A stretch of DNA of 64,000 nucleotides from assembly GCA_947374535.1 (NCBI GenBank), contig CANCCJ010000007.1:7726-71725 (forward strand), in the 5' to 3' direction. The notes under the pieces are model-generated. The model saw only the letters and a program-made list of their open reading frames with translations. It was not told the origin of the DNA and ran no database searches. The translations under genes were made by a program, and so were the position numbers. This DNA comes from Comamonadaceae bacterium (GTDB lineage: Bacteria; Pseudomonadota; Gammaproteobacteria; Burkholderiales; Burkholderiaceae). Below, in pieces: positions 1 to 9,265 of the stretch. Position 1 is the stretch's first letter. Every line of letters starts with the position of its first letter.

Positions 1-1527
1 TACGCGCACACGGGTTTGCTCAACCCTAGCTTCGCTGGCGGTGGCCTAGGACTCACCTTGAACGTCAACCGCGTGAGTGATGACGATTACTGGAAAGACT
101 TTTCGCTCAACAGCATCTCAGGTGTACAGCGCTTGCTCTCCACCGATGCGGGCCTGACTTGGACAGATGGGATTTTCTCCACGGGCATCACGGCCCAGAA
201 ATGGCAAACCCTGCAAGACTTGGCAAACACCGCCAACCGCATCACGCCACCTTTTGACCGCTTGCCACAGCTGACCGCACGCATGCAACGCTTCAATATC
301 CCAGGCGGCTTTGACTTCAGCATCGACGAACAGTTCACGCGCTTTTCCTCCGCACGCAGCATTGACTGCGCGACAGCCGCGGCCAACAGCACCACCAAAT
401 TGTTTTACAACTGCGCACCCAACGCCGACCGTGCGGTGTCACTGGCTCAAATTAGCCGCCCTTTTGTAACGCCCTACGGCTACGTGACTCCCAAAATGCA
501 GCTACATAGCCGCAGCTACCAGTTCGATGGCGGGCTACCGAACACGCTCTTCTATGACGGCCACCAAGGCCAAACCTCTGCCAGCGTCACCACACCCACC
601 TTTAGCTTGGATGCGGGCATGGCTTTTGAACGCAACAAACGCCTGTTCAGCCGAGACTGGATACAAACCTTAGAGCCTCGTGTGTTCTACGTGAACACGC
701 CATACCGGGACCAGAACTACCTGCCCAACTACGACTCGGGCAGCAATGCATTTAACTTTGCCAGCATCTTCACTGAAAACGCATTCGGCGGGAATGATCG
801 CATCTCTGACAGCAAGCTGCTGACCTTGGGCGCCACCTCTCGCTTCATCGACCCCGAAACGGGTGCGGAGGGCGCACGGTTTGGGGTGGCCCAACGTTTA
901 CGCATGCAGGAACAGCGTGTCGTCATGCCCGATGATCCAACGGCCTCCGCGGGTATCAGTGACATCTTGGCCGGCGCAACCCTCAACCTGTCACGCGCTT
1001 GGGCGGTGGACTCGACGGTGCAATACAACCAAAAGACCGACAACTTTTTGCGTCGCGTGGTGGGTGGGCGCTACAACCCTGGGTCTTACCGCGTGATCAA
1101 TGCAGCTTGGCGCACTGAAAACGACGAATCATCGAACGTCGTGTCTAAACAACTCGACATCGGTTGGCAATGGCCGCTGCACGACTTGTGGGGTGGCGCG
1201 GACAGCGATGACGGACAAGGCCGCGGCTTGGGCGAAGGTCGCTGGTATAGCGTGGCCCGCATGAACTATGACTTGGTCAACAAATCTGCCATCGAATCGA
1301 TTGTCGGTTTCGAATACGATGCCGGTTGCTGGCTCAGCCGTACAGTGATTGAGCGTTTGCAAATTGCCGACGGCTTGACACGCCAACGCATCTTGTTCCA
1401 GATGGAGTTTGTTGGCTTTTCTCGCGCCGGATTTAACGCTTTAGGCTCGCTGCGCACCAATGTGCCGCGTTACCAACCCTTGCGCCAACCTGCAATGACC
1501 CCTAGCCGTTTTGGCAATTACGATTGA
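1..1527 (+). CDS. lptD: LPS-assembly protein LptD, C-terminal part (5' end outside window)
   Basis: LptD is the outer-membrane beta-barrel that, with LptE, inserts lipopolysaccharide into the outer leaflet. The reading frame is open from base 1, so the N-terminal signal, the LptA-like domain and part of the barrel lie upstream; about 508 residues are visible. The protein is rich in alternating aromatic and polar strands, with family segments such as FDGGLPNTLFYDGHQG, LEPRVFYVNTPYRDQNYLPN and a C-terminal EYDAGCWLSRTVIERLQ. The last matches the conserved C-terminal cysteine region; the E. coli protein has two adjacent cysteines there, here only one is seen. The TGA stop overlaps the surA ATG, as expected for the lptD-surA operon. 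The family call is firm. Confidence 0.93.
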   Translation, partial: YAHTGLLNPSFAGGGLGLTLNVNRVSDDDYWKDFSLNSISGVQRLLSTDAGLTWTDGIFSTGITAQKWQTLQDLANTANRITPPFDRLPQLTARMQRFNIPGGFDFSIDEQFTRFSSARSIDCATAAANSTTKLFYNCAPNADRAVSLAQISRPFVTPYGYVTPKMQLHSRSYQFDGGLPNTLFYDGHQGQTSASVTTPTFSLDAGMAFERNKRLFSRDWIQTLEPRVFYVNTPYRDQNYLPNYDSGSNAFNFASIFTENAFGGNDRISDSKLLTLGATSRFIDPETGAEGARFGVAQRLRMQEQRVVMPDDPTASAGISDILAGATLNLSRAWAVDSTVQYNQKTDNFLRRVVGGRYNPGSYRVINAAWRTENDESSNVVSKQLDIGWQWPLHDLWGGADSDDGQGRGLGEGRWYSVARMNYDLVNKSAIESIVGFEYDAGCWLSRTVIERLQIADGLTRQRILFQMEFVGFSRAGFNALGSLRTNVPRYQPLRQPAMTPSRFGNYD

Positions 1528-2849
1528 TGGTGACCATGTTCTTCTCAAAACCCCGTTCTTCCCTCGTCTGGGCCTTGATGGCGTGGGCATTGTCCGCCGC
1601 CGCACAAACACATGCCAATACGCCATTGAGTGGCCGTGACTTCATTGTGTCGGTGGTGGATTCGGTGCCGATCACCAACCACGATGTCGCCATGCGCGCA
1701 CCTCAATTGCGCGACCAACTCAAGCAACAAGGCCGACCTGTGCCAGAAGGTGACGCCTTGCTCCGCGCCGCTTTGGAGCGTTTGATTGTGGAAAAAGCGT
1801 TGTTGCAACACGCCAAAGAGACCGGCATCACCATCGAAGATGAAGCAGTGAGCCAAGCCGAGCAACGCTTGGCGGCGCAAAGCCAACTCAGCGTTGAGGC
1901 GCTGCACAAAAAAATCCAGAGCGAGGGCTCTAGCGTGGAAGGTTTGCGCCAGACCCTGCGTGATCAACTCACGCTGCAGCGTCTGACCGAACGCAATGTG
2001 CCCAACCGCATCAAGGTGAGCGACATTGAAATCGACCAAGCAGTGCGTGAGCGTCAAAACGCAACGATGGGCACCAACCCCGACATCGAATTGGGCCACG
2101 TCTTGATTGCAGTGCCAGAAAAAGCCAACGAGTCAGAAATCGCAACGCTGCAAACCAAAGCACAAACAGCGCTGGCAAACCTCAAACGCGGTGACGACTT
2201 GGCACGCGTTGCCAAAGAGTTTTCAGACGGCACAGAGCGTGACAAGGGCGGTTTGATGGGCTTGCGCGCCGCCAACCGTTACCCAACGCTGTTCGTGGAT
2301 GCAACGAAAAACCTGAACGTGGGCGATGTGACGCTGGTTCGCTCTGGCGCAGGTTTTCACATTTTGAAGCTCGTCACCAAACGCGCCAGTAGCGTGCTCA
2401 CCATCACGCAAACCCACCCGCGTCACATCTTGTTGCGGCCAGGTGGTCAACTGAGCCAAACCACGGCACGGGCGCAATTGGCGGAGTACAAACGCCAAAT
2501 CGAAGCAGGCCAAGCAGACTTTGCCAAGCTCGCTCGCGAACACTCGCAAGACGCAAGCGGCCCTGAAGGCGGCGACTTGGGCTGGGTATCGCCCGGCATG
2601 TTTGTGCCCGAGTTTGAAGAAGTGATGAACAAGCTGCAACTCAACCAAATTGCGGACCCCATGGTGTCTCGTTTTGGTGTGCATCTGATTCAAGTACTAG
2701 AACGCCGCGAAGCCCCCATCAGTGAACGCGAAGTGCGCGACATGGTCCGCAATAGCTTGCGCGAAAAGAAATTTGACGAGACCTACCAGCTGTGGGCCCA
2801 AGAGGTTCGTGGCCGCGCCTATGTGGAATACCGTGACTCGCCGCAATAA
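1527..2849 (+). CDS. surA: Periplasmic chaperone / peptidyl-prolyl isomerase SurA
   Basis: SurA escorts outer-membrane proteins, including LptD, through the periplasm. About 440 residues are encoded: a signal peptide (about 1-30, hydrophobic stretch then AAAQTHA), the SurA N-terminal helical domain (about 35-170), and two parvulin PpiC domains (about 184-287, from DIELGHVLIAVPEKA; about 295-400, from THPRHILLRPGGQ). The length is typical of the family. The chosen ATG overlaps the lptD stop as TGATG; an ATG at 1536 would also leave a good signal peptide. In many Proteobacteria pdxA follows surA, but here rsmA follows directly. High confidence in function, moderate in the exact start. Confidence 0.95.
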   Translation: MVTMFFSKPRSSLVWALMAWALSAAAQTHANTPLSGRDFIVSVVDSVPITNHDVAMRAPQLRDQLKQQGRPVPEGDALLRAALERLIVEKALLQHAKETGITIEDEAVSQAEQRLAAQSQLSVEALHKKIQSEGSSVEGLRQTLRDQLTLQRLTERNVPNRIKVSDIEIDQAVRERQNATMGTNPDIELGHVLIAVPEKANESEIATLQTKAQTALANLKRGDDLARVAKEFSDGTERDKGGLMGLRAANRYPTLFVDATKNLNVGDVTLVRSGAGFHILKLVTKRASSVLTITQTHPRHILLRPGGQLSQTTARAQLAEYKRQIEAGQADFAKLAREHSQDASGPEGGDLGWVSPGMFVPEFEEVMNKLQLNQIADPMVSRFGVHLIQVLERREAPISEREVRDMVRNSLREKKFDETYQLWAQEVRGRAYVEYRDSPQ

Positions 2850-2861
2850 ACAAAGCCCATC

Positions 2862-3620
2862 TTGAAACACATCGCACGCAAGCGCTTCGGCCAGCATTTT
2901 TTAACCGACGGCGCCATCATTGAAAGCATCGTCGATGCCATCAACCCACATGCGGGTGACCCAATGGTGGAGATTGGTCCGGGTTTAGCCGCGCTCACGC
3001 AACCGTTGGTCGAGCGTTTGGGACGCCTCAACGTCATCGAACTCGATCGTGACTTGGCCGTGCGTCTGCGCGAGCATCCACAACTCAACGTCATTGAGTC
3101 AGACGTGTTGCGCGTGGATTTCACGCAATTGGCGGCTGACCTGAACGTGCCGAAACTGCGCGTGGTGGGTAACCTGCCGTACAACATTTCATCGCCCATC
3201 TTGTTTCATTTGCTTGAACATGTGGCCGTGGTTCAGGACCAGCACTTCATGCTGCAAAAAGAGGTGATTGACCGCATGGTGGCCAAGCCAAGTACGGGCG
3301 ATTACAGCCGCTTGAGCGTGATGCTGCAATGGCGCTATGACATGGAAGATGTGCTGTTTGTGCCACCTGCGTCATTTGACCCACCGCCACGCGTTGACAG
3401 CGCTGTGGTGCGCATGGTGCCGCTGGCTCAGCCGCCTGAAATCGACGTCAAACTCATGGAAGCCATGGTGAAAGTGGCGTTCAGCCAACGCAGAAAACTG
3501 CTGCGCCACACCTTAGGCCGTTGGTTAGAAGCGCGTAACTTTGGCGGCGCATTTGATGTGCAACGTCGTGCCGAAGAAGTGCCGGTGTCCGAATATGTGG
3601 CGCTGGTTCAAAGCCTCTGA
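2862..3620 (+). CDS. rsmA: 16S rRNA dimethyladenosine transferase RsmA (KsgA)
   Basis: RsmA dimethylates two adjacent adenines near the 3' end of 16S rRNA, late in 30S assembly. The 252-residue protein shows the family start [11 protein letters not shown], the SAM-binding loop [14 protein letters not shown] (about 34-47), the acidic IELDRD, the catalytic [15 protein letters not shown] (about 106-120) and the C-terminal [18 protein letters not shown]. The only sensible start is a TTG 12 bases after the surA stop; no clear Shine-Dalgarno precedes it, suggesting translational coupling. It is the last gene of lptD-surA-rsmA and is followed by a terminator. Confidence 0.95.
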   Translation: MKHIARKRFGQHFLTDGAIIESIVDAINPHAGDPMVEIGPGLAALTQPLVERLGRLNVIELDRDLAVRLREHPQLNVIESDVLRVDFTQLAADLNVPKLRVVGNLPYNISSPILFHLLEHVAVVQDQHFMLQKEVIDRMVAKPSTGDYSRLSVMLQWRYDMEDVLFVPPASFDPPPRVDSAVVRMVPLAQPPEIDVKLMEAMVKVAFSQRRKLLRHTLGRWLEARNFGGAFDVQRRAEEVPVSEYVALVQSL

Positions 3621-3662
3621 ACAAACTCAACCCACCCATTGCAATAGAGGGTCGGCCCCATG

Positions 3663-3699
3663 AAAAAACCCGTCAGCAGTTACCTGCGACGGGTTTTTT
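3663..3699. terminator. Bidirectional intrinsic terminator between rsmA and the barstar-like gene
   Basis: A 12-bp inverted repeat (AAAAAACCCGTC at 3663-3674, GACGGGTTTTTT at 3688-3699) encloses a 13-base loop. A T-run lies on the + side and an A-run on the other, so it can end both the rsmA transcript and the converging minus-strand transcript. Confidence 0.88.
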
Positions 3700-3729
3700 C
3701 TTTTCAAGGCTGCCGAAAAGCAGCGCTGA

Positions 3730-4290
3730 TTAGTTAGCGGCCGTTTGCCAATAGCCTGCGTTGAACGGGCTGCTCATGCGCAAGGCCATGGGAGACACAT
3801 CGACCAGCTTGTCAGTTGGCATTTTTTCGCCTTCTTCTAACAACTCGATACCTTCGGGTGACATGCCTGCTTTTTCAGCAGAAGGTGCGCGGGCCACGGA
3901 GAACGAATAGAAACAACGGAAGGGCACTTTGCGGTCAGACCAGTAGTCCGATGCTTCGCGGAAGATGTCCAACAGCTGCTCGCGGGCTTCTTTGTCGAAC
4001 TTGGCGTGTGCGGGGATGTGCTCCAACACCAAGATGAACCCAGGCTGAGGACCAGACTTGTGCAGCGGGTCTGTCATGCCATCGTACAAAGAATCAAAGT
4101 TTTTGCTGGCTGAAGCAGCCAAATTGAACTGTTTCGAGATCACGTCCAAGATGTCTTGTTTGCTTTGGGCTTGGGCCAAATTGACATACAAAAAGTGGTG
4201 GCCCAAACTTTGAGCTGCCTCTTGCAAATCAGGCACGCGGAACGCGCGGATGGATTGAACGATATTGGTTTTGACGGTACGCAGTGGCAT
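3730..4290 (-). CDS. Barstar-family (ribonuclease-inhibitor-like) protein
   Basis: The 186-residue protein resembles the barstar family, small proteins that in the type case inhibit the RNase barnase. The visible barstar-like part is the N-terminal half: FLYVNLAQAQSKQDILDVISKQFNL, then NFDSLYDGMTD with the acidic residues used by barstar to block its target, then a beta strand GFILVLEHIP. The C-terminal 60 residues are an extension of unknown role. There is no signal peptide or membrane segment. No barnase-like RNase or other toxin is encoded beside it; neighbours are rsmA (converging) and maeB (upstream, same strand). A household role rather than toxin neutralisation is likely, but this is inference. 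Confidence 0.8.
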   Translation of the reverse strand: MPLRTVKTNIVQSIRAFRVPDLQEAAQSLGHHFLYVNLAQAQSKQDILDVISKQFNLAASASKNFDSLYDGMTDPLHKSGPQPGFILVLEHIPAHAKFDKEAREQLLDIFREASDYWSDRKVPFRCFYSFSVARAPSAEKAGMSPEGIELLEEGEKMPTDKLVDVSPMALRMSSPFNAGYWQTAAN

Positions 4291-4353
4291 AGGTGATATT
4301 CGTTTCGTGTTCGGGTTAACCCGAAAATGGAAAGCGCAAGTGTCATCGAAACG

Positions 4354-4395
4354 CTATAAAAAAGCAAGGGCCCAACCATTTCTGGCAGGCCCTTG
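4354..4395 (-). terminator. Intrinsic terminator downstream of maeB
   Basis: Inverted repeat CAAGGGCC (4365-4372) / GGCCCTTG (4388-4395). Read on the minus strand, the stem is followed by a run of seven T, placing it 45 bases after the maeB stop. Confidence 0.82.
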
Positions 4396-4440
4396 AAGGG
4401 TTATTTAACCTAAAGAGGTCAATTGAGCGGAGAAAACCGC

Positions 4441-6750
4441 TTAACGCACGGCGCTGGCATCAGCCACGGTCAGGGCCGTCATGTTGACGATACGACGCAC
4501 GGTGGTGCTCGCGGTCAAGATGTGCACAGGTTTGGCCGCACCCAAAAGCACGGGGCCAATGGCAATATTGCCGCCTGCCGCAGTTTTGAGCAGGTTATAG
4601 GCAATGTTGGCTGAATCCAAGTTGGGCAACACCAGCAAGTTGGCGTCGCCAATCAAAGTGCTGTCTGGCATGTGGGCGGCGCGTGCGGCACCATCCAAGG
4701 CTGAATCACCGTGCATTTCGCCGTCGATTTCGAGCCAAGGTGCTTTTTTCTTCACGAGGACCAAGGTTTCGCGCATCTTGATGGCCGATGGCTGATCACT
4801 GCTGCCAAAGTTGGAGTGCGACAGCAAAGCGGCTTTGGGATGGATACCAAAACGACGCATTTCCTCAGCCGCCATGACCGTGATCTCGGCCAGTTGTTCG
4901 GCTGTGGGGTCGTAGTTGATGTGCGTATCGACCAAGAACACTTGGCGATCGGGCAGGAGCAAACCGTTCATGGCCGCGTAGGTGCTGACCCCAGGGCGGT
5001 TGCCAATCACTTGGTCCACATAGTTCAAGTGGGTCAGCGGTGTGCTCCAAGTGCCGCAAATCAGGCCGTCCACTTCGCCCTTGTGCAGCATCATGGTGCC
5101 AATGAGCGACAAACGGCGGCGCATGTCGATCTTGGCCAACTGCTCGGTGACGCCTTTGCGCGCCGTCATCTTGTAATAGGTTTGCCAGAAATCGCGGTAG
5201 CGGTGGTCTTGCTCGACGTTGACCACTTGGTAATCCACGCCTTCTTTCAAGCGCAAGCCAAACTTTTGAATGCGCTGGGCGATCACGGCGGGACGACCAA
5301 TCAAGGTGGGTTGAGCCAAGCGCTCGTCCACCACGATTTGCACGGCGCGCAACACGCGCTCTTCTTCGCCTTCGGCGTAACACACGCGCTTTTTGCTGGC
5401 ACGCTTGGCTGCCGCATAGATCGGCTTCATGATGGAGCCAGATGCATACACAAAGCCTTGCAGCTTCTCAATGTAGGCTTCCATGTCTTGGATAGGTCGC
5501 GTGGCCACACCGCTGTCTGCGGCGGCTTTAGCCACGGCAGGCGCAATCTTCATCATCAAGCGTGGGTCAAACGGCTTGGGGATCAGGTACTCGGGGCCAA
5601 AAGCCAAGGTCTCACCTGCGTAGGCTGCAGCCACCACTTCGCTTTGCTCGGCTTGCGCCAATTCAGCGATGGCGTAGACCGCTGCAATTTCCATCTCGTC
5701 GGTGATGGTGGAGGCGCCCGCATCCAATGCACCGCGGAAAATGTAAGGGAAACACAAGACGTTGTTCACTTGGTTGTGATAGTCGCTGCGACCGGTGGCG
5801 ATGATGGCGTCGTCGCGCACAGCCTTCACTTCTTCGGGCGTGATTTCTGGGTTGGGGTTGGCCAAGGCCATGATGATAGGCTTGGCAGCCATCTTCTTAA
5901 CCATCTCTGGCTTCAACACGCCACCGGCGGAGAGGCCCAAGAACACATCAGCGCCTTCGATGATGTCGCTCAAGGTGCGTGCATCGGTCTTTTGGGCGAA
6001 TTGAATCTTGTCTTCGTCCATCAACTCGGTGCGGCCTTCATAGACCACGCCAGCCAAGTCGGTGACATAAATGTTTTTACGGGGCATGCCCATCTTGAGC
6101 AACAGTCCTAGGCAAGCCAAGGCCGCAGCGCCAGCGCCCGAAGTGACGAGCTTGACGTTTTTGATGTCTTTGCCCGCCACCTTGAGGCCGTTCAAAATGG
6201 CGGCGCCCACGGTGATGGCTGTGCCATGCTGGTCATCATGGAAGACTGGAATCTTCATGCGCTCGCGCAACTTGCGCTCAACGTAGAAGCAATCGGGTGC
6301 CTTGATGTCTTCAAGGTTGATGCCGCCAAAGGTGGGCTCCAAGGACGCAATGATGTCCACCAATTTGTCGAGGTTCTTCTCGTCAATTTCCAAGTCAAAC
6401 ACGTCAATGCCGGCAAACTTCTTAAACAGAACGCCCTTGCCCTCCATCACAGGCTTAGAGGCCAATGGGCCAATGTCGCCCAAGCCCAGCACAGCGGTGC
6501 CGTTGGTGATGACCGCCACCAAATTGCCACGGCTGGTGTACTTGAATGCGGCGTTGGGGTCTTTGACAATTTCTTCGCAAGGGGCCGCCACGCCAGGAGA
6601 GTAGGCCAAAGCCAAATCGTGTTGGTTGACCAACTGCTTGGTGGCGTGAATCGCCACTTTGCCGGGGGTGGGGAACTCGTGGTATTCGAGTGCCGCGCGG
6701 CGCAATTCATCACGCGCTTCGGCGCTGTTATGGGAAGGGTTTGAGCTCAA
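4441..6750 (-). CDS. maeB: NADP-dependent malic enzyme with phosphotransacetylase-like C-terminus (MaeB)
   Basis: It converts malate to pyruvate and CO2 with reduction of NADP. At 769 residues it has the long MaeB architecture: malic N-terminal domain (YSPGVAAPC at about 50; [16 protein letters not shown]), NAD(P)-binding domain ([17 protein letters not shown] at about 200) and, from about residue 440, a phosphotransacetylase-like domain ([33 protein letters not shown]), thought to be regulatory in this family. The start is a TTG with a good Shine-Dalgarno (AGGAG) six bases upstream and no nearby ATG. It has its own terminator. Together with pckG at 52.6 kb it links C4 and C3 metabolism. Confidence 0.95.
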   Translation of the reverse strand: MSSNPSHNSAEARDELRRAALEYHEFPTPGKVAIHATKQLVNQHDLALAYSPGVAAPCEEIVKDPNAAFKYTSRGNLVAVITNGTAVLGLGDIGPLASKPVMEGKGVLFKKFAGIDVFDLEIDEKNLDKLVDIIASLEPTFGGINLEDIKAPDCFYVERKLRERMKIPVFHDDQHGTAITVGAAILNGLKVAGKDIKNVKLVTSGAGAAALACLGLLLKMGMPRKNIYVTDLAGVVYEGRTELMDEDKIQFAQKTDARTLSDIIEGADVFLGLSAGGVLKPEMVKKMAAKPIIMALANPNPEITPEEVKAVRDDAIIATGRSDYHNQVNNVLCFPYIFRGALDAGASTITDEMEIAAVYAIAELAQAEQSEVVAAAYAGETLAFGPEYLIPKPFDPRLMMKIAPAVAKAAADSGVATRPIQDMEAYIEKLQGFVYASGSIMKPIYAAAKRASKKRVCYAEGEEERVLRAVQIVVDERLAQPTLIGRPAVIAQRIQKFGLRLKEGVDYQVVNVEQDHRYRDFWQTYYKMTARKGVTEQLAKIDMRRRLSLIGTMMLHKGEVDGLICGTWSTPLTHLNYVDQVIGNRPGVSTYAAMNGLLLPDRQVFLVDTHINYDPTAEQLAEITVMAAEEMRRFGIHPKAALLSHSNFGSSDQPSAIKMRETLVLVKKKAPWLEIDGEMHGDSALDGAARAAHMPDSTLIGDANLLVLPNLDSANIAYNLLKTAAGGNIAIGPVLLGAAKPVHILTASTTVRRIVNMTALTVADASAVR

Positions 6751-6902
6751 AGAAATCTCCTAATAATGCAAAAAGCGGCTGCGCTCTGCACAAGCACGCC
6801 GCCTTCACTTGTGATTTCATTTTAGGCCTCTGTCTCAGGCGCTTTATGCGTGGATGTGCTTATAAAAGTGGCTATGGCTTTTACTTATTCGCAAAAGAAA
6901 AC

Positions 6903-8297
6903 TTAAGCACGCATCAGCGCTTCAATTTCAGAAGCAATCACAGGCACACCACGAGAAATCAACTCGCAGCCACCAGATGTAACGATGGCGTCGTCCTCAA
7001 TGCGAATGCCGATGTTCCAGAACGCTTGGGGCACATCGTCCGCAGGGCGCACGTACAAGCCCGGCTCAATCGTCAGCACCATGCCCTCGCGCAAGATGCG
7101 GCTGGGGCGATTGACGATGGCCTCACCCGAGAGCGGGTCTTGACGCGCGCTGCTTTGACCCATCTCAGACTGCTCCACATAGCTGCCGCAATCGTGCACA
7201 TCCATGCCCAGCCAATGGCTGGTGCGATGCATGTAGAAAGGGAAATAGGCGCGTTTTTCAATCACATCTTGCGCGTTGCCGTGCTTGGCCTTGTTCAGCA
7301 AACCGAGGTCTAACAAGCCTTGCGCCAGCACTTTCACCGTTGCTTCGTGCGGGTCGGTAAAGCGCGCGCCTGCTTGGGTGGTGGCCACGGCCGCGTCTTG
7401 ACTGGCGAGCACCAAGTTGTAGAGGTCGCGCTGCGGGCCTGTGAACGTGCCGTTGGCGGGGAAGGTTCGGGTGATGTCGCTGGCGTAGCCGTCCAACTCG
7501 CAACCTGCATCCATCAACACCAACTCACCATCACGCACGGGTGCAGCGTCAGCACGGTAATGCAGCACGCAAGCGTTCGCACCCGCCGCCACGATGGAGG
7601 TGTACGCGGGAAACTGCGAACCGTGCATGCGGAACTCGTGCAGGATTTCGGCATCTAAGTGATACTCACGCACGTCTTGGCCCGCACGCAACATGCGGGC
7701 GCTGGTTTTCATGGCACGAATGTGGGCTTGGGCGCTGATCTGCGCGGCACGGCGCATCACGTCTTGTTCGTACGCGTCTTTGATGAGGCGCATGTCGTCT
7801 AACGGACCGCACACATCGCGTTGTTGCGCAGGGCACTGGGCACCGAAACGCACGCGAGCGCGTACGGCGTTGAGCCAGCCATCCACGCGCGTTTCCAAAC
7901 CCTTGTGCGTGGCAAATGGATACCAAACAGTGTGTTGGTTCTCTAACAATTTCGGCAACTGCTTATCTAACTCGACCACCGACACAGCGGCGCTCACACC
8001 CAAGGCGTCCACAGCGGCATCCGGCCCCAAACGGAAGCCATCCCAAATTTCGCGTTCCAAATCTTTGGGCTGGCAAAACAAGGTGCTACGGCCTGTGGCG
8101 TCGAGCACCAGCCAAGCATTGGGCTCGCTGAAGCCGGTGAGGTAATAAAAGTAGCTGTCGTGGCGATACGGAAAATCGCTGTCGCGGTTACGCGCATGCT
8201 CAGGCGCGGTGGGGATGATGGCCACGCCACCGTCGCCCAACAGGGCCGCCAAACGGGCGCGGCGTTGTACGTATAAAGAAGCGGGGGCTTGGGTCAT
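6903..8297 (-). CDS. pepP: Xaa-Pro aminopeptidase (aminopeptidase P, M24B)
   Basis: It removes an N-terminal residue preceding proline from peptides in the cytoplasm. The 464-residue length is typical. An N-terminal creatinase-like domain (RRARLAALLGDGGVAIIPTAPEHARNRD) precedes a pita-bread catalytic domain with the dimetal ligands: Asp pair in LMDAGCELDGYASDITRTFPA, His in MHRTSHWLGMDVHDCG, Glu in VLTIEPGLYV, Glu in IGIRIEDDAIVTSGG. murU lies 38 bases upstream on the same strand, so the two are probably co-transcribed, a pairing often seen in Betaproteobacteria. Confidence 0.94.
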   Translation of the reverse strand: MTQAPASLYVQRRARLAALLGDGGVAIIPTAPEHARNRDSDFPYRHDSYFYYLTGFSEPNAWLVLDATGRSTLFCQPKDLEREIWDGFRLGPDAAVDALGVSAAVSVVELDKQLPKLLENQHTVWYPFATHKGLETRVDGWLNAVRARVRFGAQCPAQQRDVCGPLDDMRLIKDAYEQDVMRRAAQISAQAHIRAMKTSARMLRAGQDVREYHLDAEILHEFRMHGSQFPAYTSIVAAGANACVLHYRADAAPVRDGELVLMDAGCELDGYASDITRTFPANGTFTGPQRDLYNLVLASQDAAVATTQAGARFTDPHEATVKVLAQGLLDLGLLNKAKHGNAQDVIEKRAYFPFYMHRTSHWLGMDVHDCGSYVEQSEMGQSSARQDPLSGEAIVNRPSRILREGMVLTIEPGLYVRPADDVPQAFWNIGIRIEDDAIVTSGGCELISRGVPVIASEIEALMRA

Positions 8298-8335
8298 GGT
8301 GGACTCTGTTTAAAAAGTGCTGAGGTCAGGATATG

Positions 8336-9148
8336 TCACTGGTGCTGGGAAGACGGGCTTCTGACGAGAGCGTTCAACGCGTTCAAACGCTCTGGTGTTC
8401 CCACGTCGGTCCATGCGCCCAAATACAGGGATGCGCTCACGGCGCGATTGTCCATTGCGGCACGCAACATCGCGGCCAACGGGGCTTTCACCCCTGCGGG
8501 ATTGCCGGCTGGAATGTCACACCAAGCCGCTTCAAAGAACGCGCGTTTGTACAGCGCGATGGTGCTGAAGGTGAAGCGCGATTTGTCATCCGCAGTGGCG
8601 GGGTCAGCGAGCTTAGGCAGGTTCAACGCCAAGCCCTCGGCTGACAAGCCGAAGTCGCCGCCGAGGTTGTGCTTAGGGTTGGGGACCAGCCAAACGTGGG
8701 CGAGTTGCGGGCTGGCTTTGAAGCGCTCAAACGCTTGGGGCGCAAACACAAAATCTGGCGCAAACACATCTCCAGCCGCGACCCAAAACTCATCGGCCAA
8801 TAGGGGCAGGGCGCGCACAATGCCGCCCGCGGTTTCTAGCGCGTCGCCAAAGTCCACGCCTTCTTGCGAGTAATGCAATTGCATGGGCGCTTGGCCTGCG
8901 GTTTCAAACACATCGCCAAAGTGCTTGGGAATTTGCTCGCCCAACCAGGCGGTATTGATCACCAGATTCGTCACGCCGCCGCGCTGCAGGCCTTGCATGG
9001 CCCACTGCATGAGGGGCTGGCCGCGCACGGACAGCAAGGGTTTGGGGGTCGTGTCAGTCAGCGGGCGCATGCGTGCGCCGCGGCCTGCGGCCAACAGTAG
9101 CCCCGTAGACAAGGGGTGAGAAACGGCAGAAATAGGGCGTTTTGTCAT
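8336..9148 (-). CDS. murU: N-acetylmuramate-1-phosphate uridylyltransferase MurU-type nucleotidyltransferase
   Basis: The 270-residue protein is a sugar-1-phosphate nucleotidyltransferase: signature LLLAAGRGARMRPLTDTTPK near the N-terminus, metal-binding Asp in AAGDVFAPDFVF, and no C-terminal left-handed beta-helix. Its length and its position beside pepP fit MurU, which makes UDP-MurNAc in the cell-wall recycling shunt. Its usual partner kinase AmgK is not adjacent; in relatives amgK often lies divergent from lptD, just left of this window, but that cannot be seen. The start is the ATG at 9148; a TTG one codon upstream is less likely. A glucose/mannose-1-phosphate nucleotidyltransferase is the alternative. 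Confidence 0.83.
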   Translation of the reverse strand: MTKRPISAVSHPLSTGLLLAAGRGARMRPLTDTTPKPLLSVRGQPLMQWAMQGLQRGGVTNLVINTAWLGEQIPKHFGDVFETAGQAPMQLHYSQEGVDFGDALETAGGIVRALPLLADEFWVAAGDVFAPDFVFAPQAFERFKASPQLAHVWLVPNPKHNLGGDFGLSAEGLALNLPKLADPATADDKSRFTFSTIALYKRAFFEAAWCDIPAGNPAGVKAPLAAMLRAAMDNRAVSASLYLGAWTDVGTPERLNALNALVRSPSSQHQ

Positions 9149-9265
9149 CAAGTGTCAGTGTAGCGAGACGCGCGTAAAGGGGCCGCGCCTCATCCCCTGC
9201 GGCTTGGGGTGTGAGGCTCGCTAAAATCGTGGTTTTCCCTCATCACCCCACCGGAGCCGCCTGAC

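Noticed and set aside
4711..6111. Long open frame (466 codons) antisense to maeB
   Set aside because: Its translation is rich in His, Gly and Val with no domain or membrane pattern, as expected for the complement of a well-conserved gene; maeB has all its motifs on the other strand.
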